Source: Vreelandella neptunia (GTDB lineage Bacteria; Pseudomonadota; Gammaproteobacteria; Pseudomonadales; Halomonadaceae). Taken from it: DNA of 64,000 nucleotides. Positions within the stretch are counted from its first letter, which is position 1. The number at the start of each line of letters is the position of its first letter. The stretch is from NCBI RefSeq assembly GCF_034479615.1, contig NZ_CP140255.1:3596001-3660000 (forward strand), read 5' to 3'. Shown here one piece after another: positions 9,987-18,830 of the stretch. The position numbers were made by a program, and so were the translations under genes. The notes beneath the pieces are model-generated. The model saw only the letters and a program-made list of their open reading frames with translations, ran no database searches and was not told the origin of the DNA.

Positions 9987-10136
9987 CTACCTCAGTAGCA
10001 CTTGGGTTACTTCCAGACCTATAAAATCCAGCGCACGCAGCTGCCGGCTTACATTGGCTTCAGCACGCGAAGGCAGTGCTTCCAGCTCGATATTGCTGAG
10101 TCGTGGGTAAACCTCAGCCAAGTTACCCCCCTGTTT
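9987..10136 (-). pseudogene. Possible gene fragment (C-terminal ~48 codons)
   Basis: An open minus-strand frame ends at a stop at 9987 and encodes a protein-like tail (EVYPRLSNIELEALPSR, then LRALDFIGLEVTQVLLR). It has no start codon: an in-frame stop lies just upstream near 10137. It looks like the residual 3' end of a gene lost by rearrangement. I cannot name the family. Confidence 0.35.
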
Positions 10137-10470
10137 AATCTATGTTCACTGCTCGATTAAGACCGAATCCTACCTGAGCTAAATGTATTTTGGTATTCTA
10201 CTTAAAATAGTTTGAGTGTGCATCGCTACTATCATTTAACTCTTCACAAAGATTTGTTAACTGCATCGGACCCGTAGACCTATATGAAGCAGGAATTCAT
10301 GGAAAATCGTATAAAAGAACGCATACAGCAGGCCATTCAAAATACCTCTGAATTGACGCCTTCGGAAAGTACAGGGGTCGCCTTCCATATGACGGACTGG
10401 CTGGGTGACCTAGATCGCTTTGAACCGCCCCGGCTTTACCGGAGACTCCATATCTTGAGAGGATGGAGTT

Positions 10471-11687
<1,217 letters not shown>

Positions 11688-11956
11688 CTCAAACAAACCG
11701 GTCTCCGGAATAACCGGGGCGGTTCACTTAGTAGAGTTCTATTCAGCTCCAGAGCAATTCAACGATCAGGAGGTTCACAAATTATTAGTAAATTTTCTGG
11801 TGCATGTACCCAACCATGTTGCTGCTGCGGCCACGCTATTAGCGGACTTCCCAGTGAGCGATATTTTTCAAGTGGGTGCTGTGCGAAACGACGAACAGAC
11901 CTAGACAGATTATGTAGCAATTTTTTTTATCTTGTTTCGAGGGTGAGGCCCCGAAG

Positions 11957-12457
11957 CTACTCCAGATATGGGGATCGTTTGATATTTATGATCTCGTAAC
12001 GGATCAGTTTGCCGCGCATGGGAAGTTCGACCTCATCCCCAATGGTTCTGTTTAGTAGTTCCGCGCCGACCGGGGAGAGGTAGGAGACAATACCTTTCTT
12101 AGGGTCGCCCTCCTCATAGCCGAGGAGGGTATGGACTCGTAGTTCGCCATCTTCCGTCTCCATCTCGACTTCCATACCAGGCATGACTTCGTAGAAGTCC
12201 TCATTCAAGAGATACTCAGCGTCTTCGATCAGCTTGGCTTGTCGGATCACGTTCTGCAGTTCGGCAACCCTGTTTGGTAATTCGTAGGTCACTTTGGTGC
12301 GAAGTTGCAGGAATTCAGGATTCTCCCGAAGATCATTATCCAGTTTGGCGGAGTGCCCCATTGCACGGGTGCATCTCTCGATTTCTTTGGAAAGTTCTTT
12401 CTGCTTCTGGCAAAGAGCATTAAGTCCCTTATGCGTCACATAATAGTGGTTAGACAT
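11957..12457 (-). CDS. GreA/GreB-like transcript cleavage factor
   Basis: The 166-residue protein has a GreA-like layout: an N-terminal antiparallel coiled coil (residues ~8-80) and a C-terminal FKBP-like domain. The coiled-coil tip keeps DLRENPEF (D42 and E45), matching the acidic DLSEN motif by which Gre factors hold Mg in the RNA polymerase active site to cleave backtracked RNA. The start MSNHYYV at 12457 is chosen because it begins just after the upstream kinase stop; longer frames overlap the kinase. It is third in a three-gene unit behind the radical SAM and kinase genes. An accessory Gre homologue in such a cassette is unusual and hints that the system touches transcription. Confidence 0.8.
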   Translation of the reverse strand: MSNHYYVTHKGLNALCQKQKELSKEIERCTRAMGHSAKLDNDLRENPEFLQLRTKVTYELPNRVAELQNVIRQAKLIEDAEYLLNEDFYEVMPGMEVEMETEDGELRVHTLLGYEEGDPKKGIVSYLSPVGAELLNRTIGDEVELPMRGKLIRYEIINIKRSPYLE

Positions 12458-12459
12458 AT

Positions 12460-13035
12460 TCAACTTAACCAAGGAAGAAAAACTACAGCTTTCTGTATGG
12501 CATCTTGTATATCGTCGGTGCTGTTGTCGACCACGTGAAAATGGTCTGCATAGCGCCGGAACTCGGCTAGGAAGCACTCACGGATATCTAGATCATCCAA
12601 CACCTTGTCTAAACCGCTCTTGCCCCTGAGAGCGATGCGGTTCTGTCGAACGTACTCATCAATATTGACAAATAAGGTAGCATTTGGCTTTTGGAGGGAG
12701 TATCCCATCCCTTCATAGATCGGCTCGATATCCATACCAGCGACGCGGTGCGAGACTACTGTGTCGATGAGGTAGCGCACGCAGTAAACATTGTTTGTCT
12801 TTCGTAATTCGCTAATTCGGTCGGAGGCATACACTACAGAAGCCAAATAGTAGAGGTAGTGAGCGGAAGGCGATAAGGTTCGCACCTCACCATCGAAAAG
12901 CTCGCGAGCTTCGCCAAAAGGCCCATCAGGTGTCTTGAGCAGCACGCCATGAGGATCACGCTTGCACAATGCTTCGGCCAGGCTTGAAGTGCCGGATCCG
13001 TCCAAACCGGTAATAACAATGAGCTTGCCTGCCAT
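12460..13035 (-). CDS. Thymidylate-kinase-like P-loop protein with altered Walker A
   Basis: The 191-residue protein resembles dTMP kinases: an N-terminal P-loop strand KLIVITGLDGSGTSS (residues 4-18), an RYLIDTVVSHRVAG segment like the TMPK DRY motif, and a helical lid with RIALRGKSGLDK. The Walker A lysine position is Thr (T16, GSGTSS rather than GxGKTT), so catalysis may be altered or another residue may substitute. The ATG at 13035 has GGAGAG just upstream and follows the radical SAM stop by 2 bp, so the genes are translationally coupled. In this setting it may phosphorylate a nucleotide made or used by the radical SAM enzyme. Confidence 0.75.
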   Translation of the reverse strand: MAGKLIVITGLDGSGTSSLAEALCKRDPHGVLLKTPDGPFGEARELFDGEVRTLSPSAHYLYYLASVVYASDRISELRKTNNVYCVRYLIDTVVSHRVAGMDIEPIYEGMGYSLQKPNATLFVNIDEYVRQNRIALRGKSGLDKVLDDLDIRECFLAEFRRYADHFHVVDNSTDDIQDAIQKAVVFLPWLS

Positions 13036-13039
13036 CTCT

Positions 13040-14884
13040 CTACTCTCCTTGCGTATGACCGGGAATCACAGGGAAATTTTGGGAATCCCGTATGGTGATT
13101 CGTTCGATGTTCTCCGTGTTTAGGAAGAATTTTTCTCTGGTTTGACCTTCTGACGTAGCGGTCATCGAAAGATCAAGACGCTCCACCAGTATCGAAGGAG
13201 TGCCCCTGTAAGTGTTGCGTTCCCCGCGCGCACTGTTAGTCGATGAAGCATCTAGCACCGGGGCGATTGCCAAACGCCAAGCCTCGCCCTCTTCCGCCAA
13301 CTCGCCTATTAGACCGTATGCTCGCTCGTGATTAGGGGTTAGCGGTAGGTCAGGCCTCGAAGCAATTATCTTGTATTCGTGGTATGCGCGCCCCAAGTTA
13401 CAGATATGTCCTGTGTCTACGCTGAGATCCTTGTCAAAGAAGGCCGTAGACGGATAACTCGCCAGGCGCAAGACACGAACATAGCTCTCAACCACTTCAA
13501 TAACCTGCTCGCGGATGTACGTCACCGCTTTTGGGTCTTGATCATCCAGCCTGTCGGCCAGATCGTGCAGGGCAGCGATGATGTTATCGATGTCACTCCA
13601 CGTTTGGTTCTTGCCATTGACTTGGGCCTGGATTAATAGGTTGAGCAGGTAGCGTTCACCATCGATATAGCCCGTGCCTGGGCGCTTTTCGCTCTTGGGA
13701 TAGAAGTATTTAGCTGTCACACCGTTGAGCCGACGTTCTGCGTCGATTGCTAAGTATTCACCGTCTTCATTCTGTAGTCGATGAAGGAGGGCATCCCTGC
13801 ACTGGAGTGTGTCCGGCAGAGCACCGCCGTGCAGTAGGGTAGCGACCAGGCCTTCAGCTCCTTCACTAATCGATTGTTCGCTTCCATAAACCAGCCAACA
13901 TGGCTCGCCTGGTAACGACAGCTCGGTACCATGGCTTTTCGCATCAGTAATCGTAGCTACTCGCAAATCGGGCTTGGGAGCTTTCTGCACTACCAAGTAG
14001 GGTCCGGAACGAATCACCAAATGATCAGCCACTTTGCGTACTTCAACCTCAGAAGGCACCACAAGGGGACGAAATCGTAGCTCGACACAGGCCCCTTTAC
14101 GGCCCTTACGTTCCGACAGGAAGGTGCCCCGATAGGTATCAAGCATGGTGGCCACATCGCGCTCGAAGTCATTACGCGAGGCTGCGCCAACGCGTTCGGC
14201 AGCCTGTGTCCATCCATAAGTATAGGGTGAAAAAGATAAGCGTAGGCCGGCAATACCCGGCATGAGGTTGCTGCTAATACGCTCATGCATCGCCTGAATA
14301 TCAGGGTTGAGACGGCTGTATCCCACTGTGGCAATACGGACTTGCACGCCTAGGTCTTCATGAAGCCAATGAATCAGGTCATCGAGGTGTGGGTAGGCGG
14401 CTGGATCGTTGTCCAAGTAGCAGTAGATGACACCAGGGCGGTCTTTACGCCTGTTGCCTATCAAGCCATACGAGGGCATGACAAACTGAGAGGAGAAGAG
14501 CCCGGTATCATCTAGCGGCTCTGCACAGACCTCTCCATCCTCGCGAGCCCATTCTAAAGCGACAGTCTTCAACGCAGCCACCAGATTGGCCAGGTCCTGT
14601 CTGCTCATGTTCCAGAGTGTAGTGCCAGCGCTTTGGCTACAAAAACTACAGCGATTTAGACAACCGACCTGAGTCTGAAAGTGTCGCATAGTCTGCAGCG
14701 CCTCGCGCGGTAGCGCTCGCAACTGCTCAATTAACTGTTTACGGCGGTACTGATCATCAATTGATAGGGGGCGTTCGGTGCCTTCGCTTTGTAATAACGC
14801 CAACGGCAGTTTGTCACGCTTAAAGCTAGATTTAGCTAAAGGATCGAAAGCTCTACTACCGCTGGTCTCAGCAACTTCGCCCAT
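13040..14884 (-). CDS. Radical SAM enzyme, large uncharacterised family
   Basis: The 614-residue protein carries the canonical 4Fe-4S motif CxxxCxxC (C75, C79, C82) in VGCLNRCSFCSQSAG, after a ~70-residue N-terminal extension. A partial TIM-barrel-like region follows to about residue 300 and then a ~300-residue C-terminal region of unknown type. It lacks a visible second Cys cluster of the SPASM type. The start at 14884 has AAGGAT 10 nt upstream. It leads the minus-strand operon with the kinase-like and GreA-like genes and faces a BrxR/CapW-type repressor 50 bp away. Radical SAM plus nucleotide kinase recalls prokaryotic viperins, but this protein is much longer and its motif differs, so the product is unknown. 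Confidence 0.85.
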   Translation of the reverse strand: MGEVAETSGSRAFDPLAKSSFKRDKLPLALLQSEGTERPLSIDDQYRRKQLIEQLRALPREALQTMRHFQTQVGCLNRCSFCSQSAGTTLWNMSRQDLANLVAALKTVALEWAREDGEVCAEPLDDTGLFSSQFVMPSYGLIGNRRKDRPGVIYCYLDNDPAAYPHLDDLIHWLHEDLGVQVRIATVGYSRLNPDIQAMHERISSNLMPGIAGLRLSFSPYTYGWTQAAERVGAASRNDFERDVATMLDTYRGTFLSERKGRKGACVELRFRPLVVPSEVEVRKVADHLVIRSGPYLVVQKAPKPDLRVATITDAKSHGTELSLPGEPCWLVYGSEQSISEGAEGLVATLLHGGALPDTLQCRDALLHRLQNEDGEYLAIDAERRLNGVTAKYFYPKSEKRPGTGYIDGERYLLNLLIQAQVNGKNQTWSDIDNIIAALHDLADRLDDQDPKAVTYIREQVIEVVESYVRVLRLASYPSTAFFDKDLSVDTGHICNLGRAYHEYKIIASRPDLPLTPNHERAYGLIGELAEEGEAWRLAIAPVLDASSTNSARGERNTYRGTPSILVERLDLSMTATSEGQTREKFFLNTENIERITIRDSQNFPVIPGHTQGE

Positions 14885-14922
14885 GACTTTTGATCCTTAT
14901 TCCTGTTGTGTACTAATAGTGA

Positions 14923-14937
14923 ATATGAGTATCATAT
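14923..14937. promoter_or_regulatory. Palindromic operator candidate between divergent cassette arms
   Basis: ATATGA-GTA-TCATAT has perfect 6-bp arms. It lies in the 50-bp gap between the radical SAM gene start (14884, minus) and the regulator, overlapping one possible regulator start codon at 14936. BrxR/CapW-type proteins bind such inverted repeats upstream of their own genes, so this is a likely autoregulatory site controlling both arms. Confidence 0.5.
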
Positions 14938-15826
14938 GACCATGAGCAAAGCTAAGTCAAACAACCCTTTAGCCATCTTGGATTCCATGCGAAACGGCGT
15001 CGTGGTACGTCAGCGCTTGCAATGGATGGAAGATCACCTATGGTGGGCGGGAGCACTCAACCGCTCCGACTTGATGCTTCGTTTTGGTATTTCACCACCG
15101 CAGGCCACGAACGATTTCTCGCTTTATCAGAAAATGGCACCGGCCAATATCCAATATGATTCCAAGAAGAAGCTATACATTTGCAGTAATGACTTTGCTC
15201 CGCTTTTCCCGAAGAATCATGAACGTTGGCTTAGGGAAAACATGTTGGAAGACCAAGCCCTACAGACCATTCAGCTGGTCAGCGTGACCTCGCTCAAGCG
15301 TGGTATTGGCTCGACGCTCATGCAGCTCATATCAAGAGCCGTCCGTAATAAGACTCCCCTTCGACTTATCTACCAATCAATGAAGTTGGCCGAACAGGAG
15401 GAGCGCATCGTCAGCCCCCATGCTATCGTTGAAACACAGGTACGCTGGCATATCAGGGCTTGGGATGAAAAACGTGAGTCCTTCGTTGACCTGGTTCCCT
15501 CCCGCATTATCGACGCTACGCCATATTCATCTGCGAACTGGGTGTCACAAGAGCATGATGAGCAGTGGAACCGGATAGTCGACGTCTTATTAATTCCTTC
15601 TCGAAAACTAACTGACAATCAGCGGCGAATCGCAGAAGCGGACTACCAGATGACGAATGGTTGCCGGATCCTTCGGGTGCGCGCCTGTCTAGTCTTTTAC
15701 CAACTCTCGGCCATGTATTTAGTGGATGCGGTTCGCTATCACAAAGGGCAGCCACAAGAGCGCGACTTAGGAATCGCGGTGAAAAACTGGAAGGAACTCC
15801 AGCCGCTTATTATGGAAGTATACTGA
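14936..15826 (+). CDS. BrxR/CapW-type WYL transcriptional regulator
   Basis: About 296 residues. The N-terminal winged helix contains RFGISPPQATNDFSLYQ followed by PANIQYD and KKLYIC, the pattern of BrxR/CapW repressors that control BREX and CBASS loci. A WYL domain (about residues 120-200) follows, then a WCX-like C-terminus. The start is uncertain: ATG 14936 has GAG 6 nt upstream, ATG 14942 is next, and TTG 14906 is also in frame. It overlaps the following SIS gene by one base. It probably represses both arms of the divergent cassette and responds to a ligand made on infection; that is inference from the family. Confidence 0.83.
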   Translation: MTMSKAKSNNPLAILDSMRNGVVVRQRLQWMEDHLWWAGALNRSDLMLRFGISPPQATNDFSLYQKMAPANIQYDSKKKLYICSNDFAPLFPKNHERWLRENMLEDQALQTIQLVSVTSLKRGIGSTLMQLISRAVRNKTPLRLIYQSMKLAEQEERIVSPHAIVETQVRWHIRAWDEKRESFVDLVPSRIIDATPYSSANWVSQEHDEQWNRIVDVLLIPSRKLTDNQRRIAEADYQMTNGCRILRVRACLVFYQLSAMYLVDAVRYHKGQPQERDLGIAVKNWKELQPLIMEVY

Positions 15827-16830
15827 TGGCTTTAACATTAGATGACCTGGAAATGATCACGGCTAGAGTCTCGGATACGACCCAGATTCCAGATGTGGAT
15901 GTATTGAAGTCAGCCTGTGCGTCTGTTTGGGTGGGCTCCGGCCTGGCTAAAATTTCAGCGGCTTATGGTGCTGCACTGACCGAGCAGTACACGGGGTATC
16001 CCAGTCATGTGATGTCAGCGCTGGATTTCTGTCAGAAGCCTTTCCTGAGGTCACTCCCAGTACTAGTATCTCTCAAGGGACGTCATGAAGATGCGGTAGA
16101 TGTAGCTAAATCCGTCGCTAGGCGTTCTTCGGGTAACGCCATTCTGATCACAGGTGAGCCTGAAGGACCGGCAGCATTGGTTCTCAAAGACGGTTCCCTA
16201 ACATCCAGTATCGTGACGGCGAGTTTCCCTGAACGGGATCAGCGATTCGTGAATTGTGGCTCGATATTTATGTTATCTGCCTTGGTATATCAAGTAATTA
16301 GGCAGTCGTTGGGCATGGATGTAATCGGAAACATCGACGAGTCTAAACTGACTAAGGCATTCTTTAAGGCGGGAGAAGGTGCTTATATGATTGCCCAAGG
16401 TATAATCTCTATCGAAGATTGGCAAAACAGGCAACTCATTATTCTGGGACAAGGGCTTGGGTCGGATTTGATGCTGTCATGGCAGTCGGTCTTTGCGGAA
16501 GCCGGGATTGTGACCCCCATTTTCCTCGACATCAAAGATTACACCCACGGCGATCACCTGGCTGCCGCGCGTTCTAATAACGTCATTTTCTTGGTGATTC
16601 AACACCCAAGCATTGAAAACATCTGCCACATTTTTGCGTCTCGCTTCTCAACACGCTTTCCAGTTATGGTGATCCCGCTTGAGTCTAACGGCCCTGTTCG
16701 TTTCTGGGAGAACCTCTTCTATTGCTGCAATACTGCTGATGCTCTAACAAAAGCATTAGGCTATCATGGCAAGCGTCCACCAAAGGATCCGATTATCCAT
16801 GGCTGGAGGGAGTGGGGAAAACTTGAATAA
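15826..16830 (+). CDS. Double-SIS-domain (GlmS C-terminus-like) protein
   Basis: 334 residues starting at an ATG that overlaps the WYL gene stop (TGATG). The first SIS-like half has VLVSLKGRHEDAVDVAKSVA and NAILITGEPEGPAALV, matching the strand-Ser/Gly loop-helix and the VxxITG strand of phosphosugar-binding SIS domains. The second half has LIILGQGLGSDLM, a YTHGDHL segment like the xxHGP of sugar isomerases, and a C-terminal KRPPKDPIIHGW tail. It may bind or isomerise a phosphosugar or nucleotide sugar. Translational coupling with the regulator and lack of other metabolic genes suggest a sensor or effector role inside the cassette. Confidence 0.68.
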   Translation: MALTLDDLEMITARVSDTTQIPDVDVLKSACASVWVGSGLAKISAAYGAALTEQYTGYPSHVMSALDFCQKPFLRSLPVLVSLKGRHEDAVDVAKSVARRSSGNAILITGEPEGPAALVLKDGSLTSSIVTASFPERDQRFVNCGSIFMLSALVYQVIRQSLGMDVIGNIDESKLTKAFFKAGEGAYMIAQGIISIEDWQNRQLIILGQGLGSDLMLSWQSVFAEAGIVTPIFLDIKDYTHGDHLAAARSNNVIFLVIQHPSIENICHIFASRFSTRFPVMVIPLESNGPVRFWENLFYCCNTADALTKALGYHGKRPPKDPIIHGWREWGKLE

Positions 16831-17061
16831 ATATTGCAAGAATAAAATTCACTCTCGTTTCTTGGTTAAAGACTATACCGAATGACATAATTGCTCAGAA
16901 AAGGTTAGGAAGAAAGAAGTTCGCGTATTACTTACCGCCCTTTGGAACGTGTTAGAAATCAACTTTCCTTTTTCACACTGATGAGTGCAACCTTACAGTA
17001 CTGCGGATGCTCTTGAAGTCTAGGTTGATATAATGATCATTTTTAAATGTTAGGAGTAACT

Positions 17062-17544
17062 GTGCATATAGGTAAATTTAGGCATCAAATTAATGTGTCA
17101 AATGAGTTTTCTCAATTATCGAGAGATGACGAAGAAGCTGCTTGTATGCTTGCTGAAAAAGGGCATTTTCGGCAAGCTTGTTATTGTATAGTACAAGCTA
17201 TGGAGAAGCTAATTCGCGCGAAAATTTTTTCATTAGTAAATGCAAATATTGAATATTTTAGAATCAGAAACCAAACTCATTCAATTGATTCGGCAGTTGA
17301 TTTCTTGATAGAAATAATTAGTAATGATCAAACAATAAGAGAGCAGGTTTCATCTCAACTTAAATACCATGTTCTTGGCGACACTAAATATTCTTATTTA
17401 CATAACAATTTGAGGTATCCTTCATATTTCAATAAGTACAACTCTTACTCAATTCTGGAGGTCGACTTTAGGGATTTTGAATTATTAATGAATCGTTTTA
17501 AGTTGCTCAAAAAGTTTTTACATGACCTACATAAATTTTCTTAA
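17062..17544 (+). CDS. HEPN-like domain protein
   Basis: About 160 residues, very AT-rich. The segment RDDEEAACMLAEKGHFRQACYC followed by QAMEKLIRAKIF and later THSIDSAVDFL matches the HEPN layout (an A-rich helix, a QAxEKxxKA helix, then tHsL). An RIRNQTH stretch gives R-x5-H, near the Rx4-6H catalytic motif of HEPN RNases, but its position makes catalysis doubtful. I prefer a GTG start at 17062, which has AGGAG 5 nt upstream, over the ATG at 17047. There is no nucleotidyltransferase (MNT) partner next to it. It could be an orphan toxin-like RNase or a nucleic-acid-binding protein. Confidence 0.55.
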   Translation: MHIGKFRHQINVSNEFSQLSRDDEEAACMLAEKGHFRQACYCIVQAMEKLIRAKIFSLVNANIEYFRIRNQTHSIDSAVDFLIEIISNDQTIREQVSSQLKYHVLGDTKYSYLHNNLRYPSYFNKYNSYSILEVDFRDFELLMNRFKLLKKFLHDLHKFS

Positions 17545-18158
17545 AAATATATTTTTCTAGGCATCCAATAGATAAATTTACATTATTCACTAGTTAATAA
17601 CTGCATTTACAATGAATCGTCTAGTTTTTTTCTCGAAGGACCTAAAGTCTGAATATTTCAGTTATCAATTGATGGGCGACAACTCAGTTTCGTTCCCCGT
17701 GACAGCACTAACAACCCTCTAATAGATCGCGAACAGGAACTAGATAGCAATATAGGCTAGTAATGGTTATACACCTGCCGCCAGCTCTCCACCCCTGGGA
17801 GAGCCGATCACAGCTTATTTTCAAATGCCTGACTAGGTGAGGTAGTATAAGCGGTTTGAGATTCAACTTGCTGCCGTGGTCGCCACTGTTCGTGTTGGTG
17901 TAATAATATTTATCTTCTAACTCAGGTTCAGATAGATGCTGTTCGCAGCGATATGACAACATTAAAGTAGATCGCTTCAATATAGCAAGCTGTTACGCTG
18001 TAATAATAGGAAGCCACTACAACGTCAGCGATTGTGAAACGGTGACCGGTCAAGAAATAGACGTCTACCCGATCTTTGACGTGATCAACAACCGCATAGA
18101 AAAGGGCCTGACTGATCCGCAGCGAAGAAAGCGATGTTCTCTCTAAAGCAAAGAAGCT
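17545..18158 (+). other. Long gap with possible gene debris
   Basis: No gene with a credible start is visible. A short plus-strand frame at about 18010-18141 (protein-like, with VTGQEIDVYPIFDVIN) ends in a stop just before the transposase fragment. It has no start and I cannot name it; it may be the tail of a deleted gene. Confidence 0.4.
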
Positions 18159-18383
18159 ATGGCGCCACTGGGCTTTATCCAGCCGGATAAGCCTACTCAG
18201 AATGCCTTTGTGGAAAGCTTAAACGGTAAGTTCCGAAACGAATGTTTTAACTACTATTGGTTTAGGACGTTGGATGAGACAAGAGTAGGAATAGATGCGT
18301 GGCGAAACCATTACAATCACGTTCACCCTCACAGCTCACTCAATTATTTGCCGCCCATTGAATATGCTCAAAGGACGGCATAA
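18159..18383 (+). pseudogene. C-terminal fragment of IS407-like transposase OrfB
   Basis: The 74 codons encode GFIQPDKPTQNAFVESLNGK, then WFRTLDETRVGIDAWR and HYNHVHPHSSLNYLPP, the invariant C-terminal part of IS407-group integrases including the catalytic Glu. The two upstream Asp residues are missing. It is the complement of the orfA/N-terminal orfB debris at 8434-8852 on the same strand, so both may derive from one element. Confidence 0.8.
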
Positions 18384-18830
18384 TATGGAGAATCTCATTT
18401 GGCCAGTGATACTAATCCAGGGGAAAGGTCACCGTTTTCCAGCTATTTTACCTCCTTCATCATCAGTAATGGGGTCAATACGCCATTATACTTGAGCACA
18501 TCGATTATACCTGGGAGTGTATTCAGGTCGAACTTCCAGCGTTGACGCAAGTGGTTGGCAACCCCCTCCAGCTCGTCTTAATGAACAATAGTCGCAGGAA
18601 GTTATCCAACGTCGTCGAATCCAGATATAGGCAAAACTGGCCATATATCTACAAGTTAATGCCACCGTTCCAACTGTTGGAGAACATTAGCCTCGATACG
18701 CTTCTATTAAGCCTCCACTGTTCTCGCTCGTGTGCGATATTTAGCCCGAGTGTTGTTGACCAATTATGGATACTATAGTTTACAAATATAGCTAATTCAG
18801 CATGATCGAAAACCACAATTAGACAACTTG
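18384..18830. other. Gap without recognisable gene
   Basis: About 450 bp between the transposase fragment and the stop of the third GTPase gene. I see no supported gene, terminator or repeat. It probably holds the decayed end of the IS. Confidence 0.45.

Noticed and set aside
13040..14884. Calling the radical SAM enzyme a viperin
   Set aside because: It is about 200 residues longer, the sequence around CxxxCxxC (CLNRCSFC) differs from the viperin pattern, and I see no other viperin motif; only the gene context is similar.
18542..18778. 78-codon plus-strand frame after the transposase fragment
   Set aside because: No ribosome site, no recognisable pattern and low-complexity composition; most likely random.
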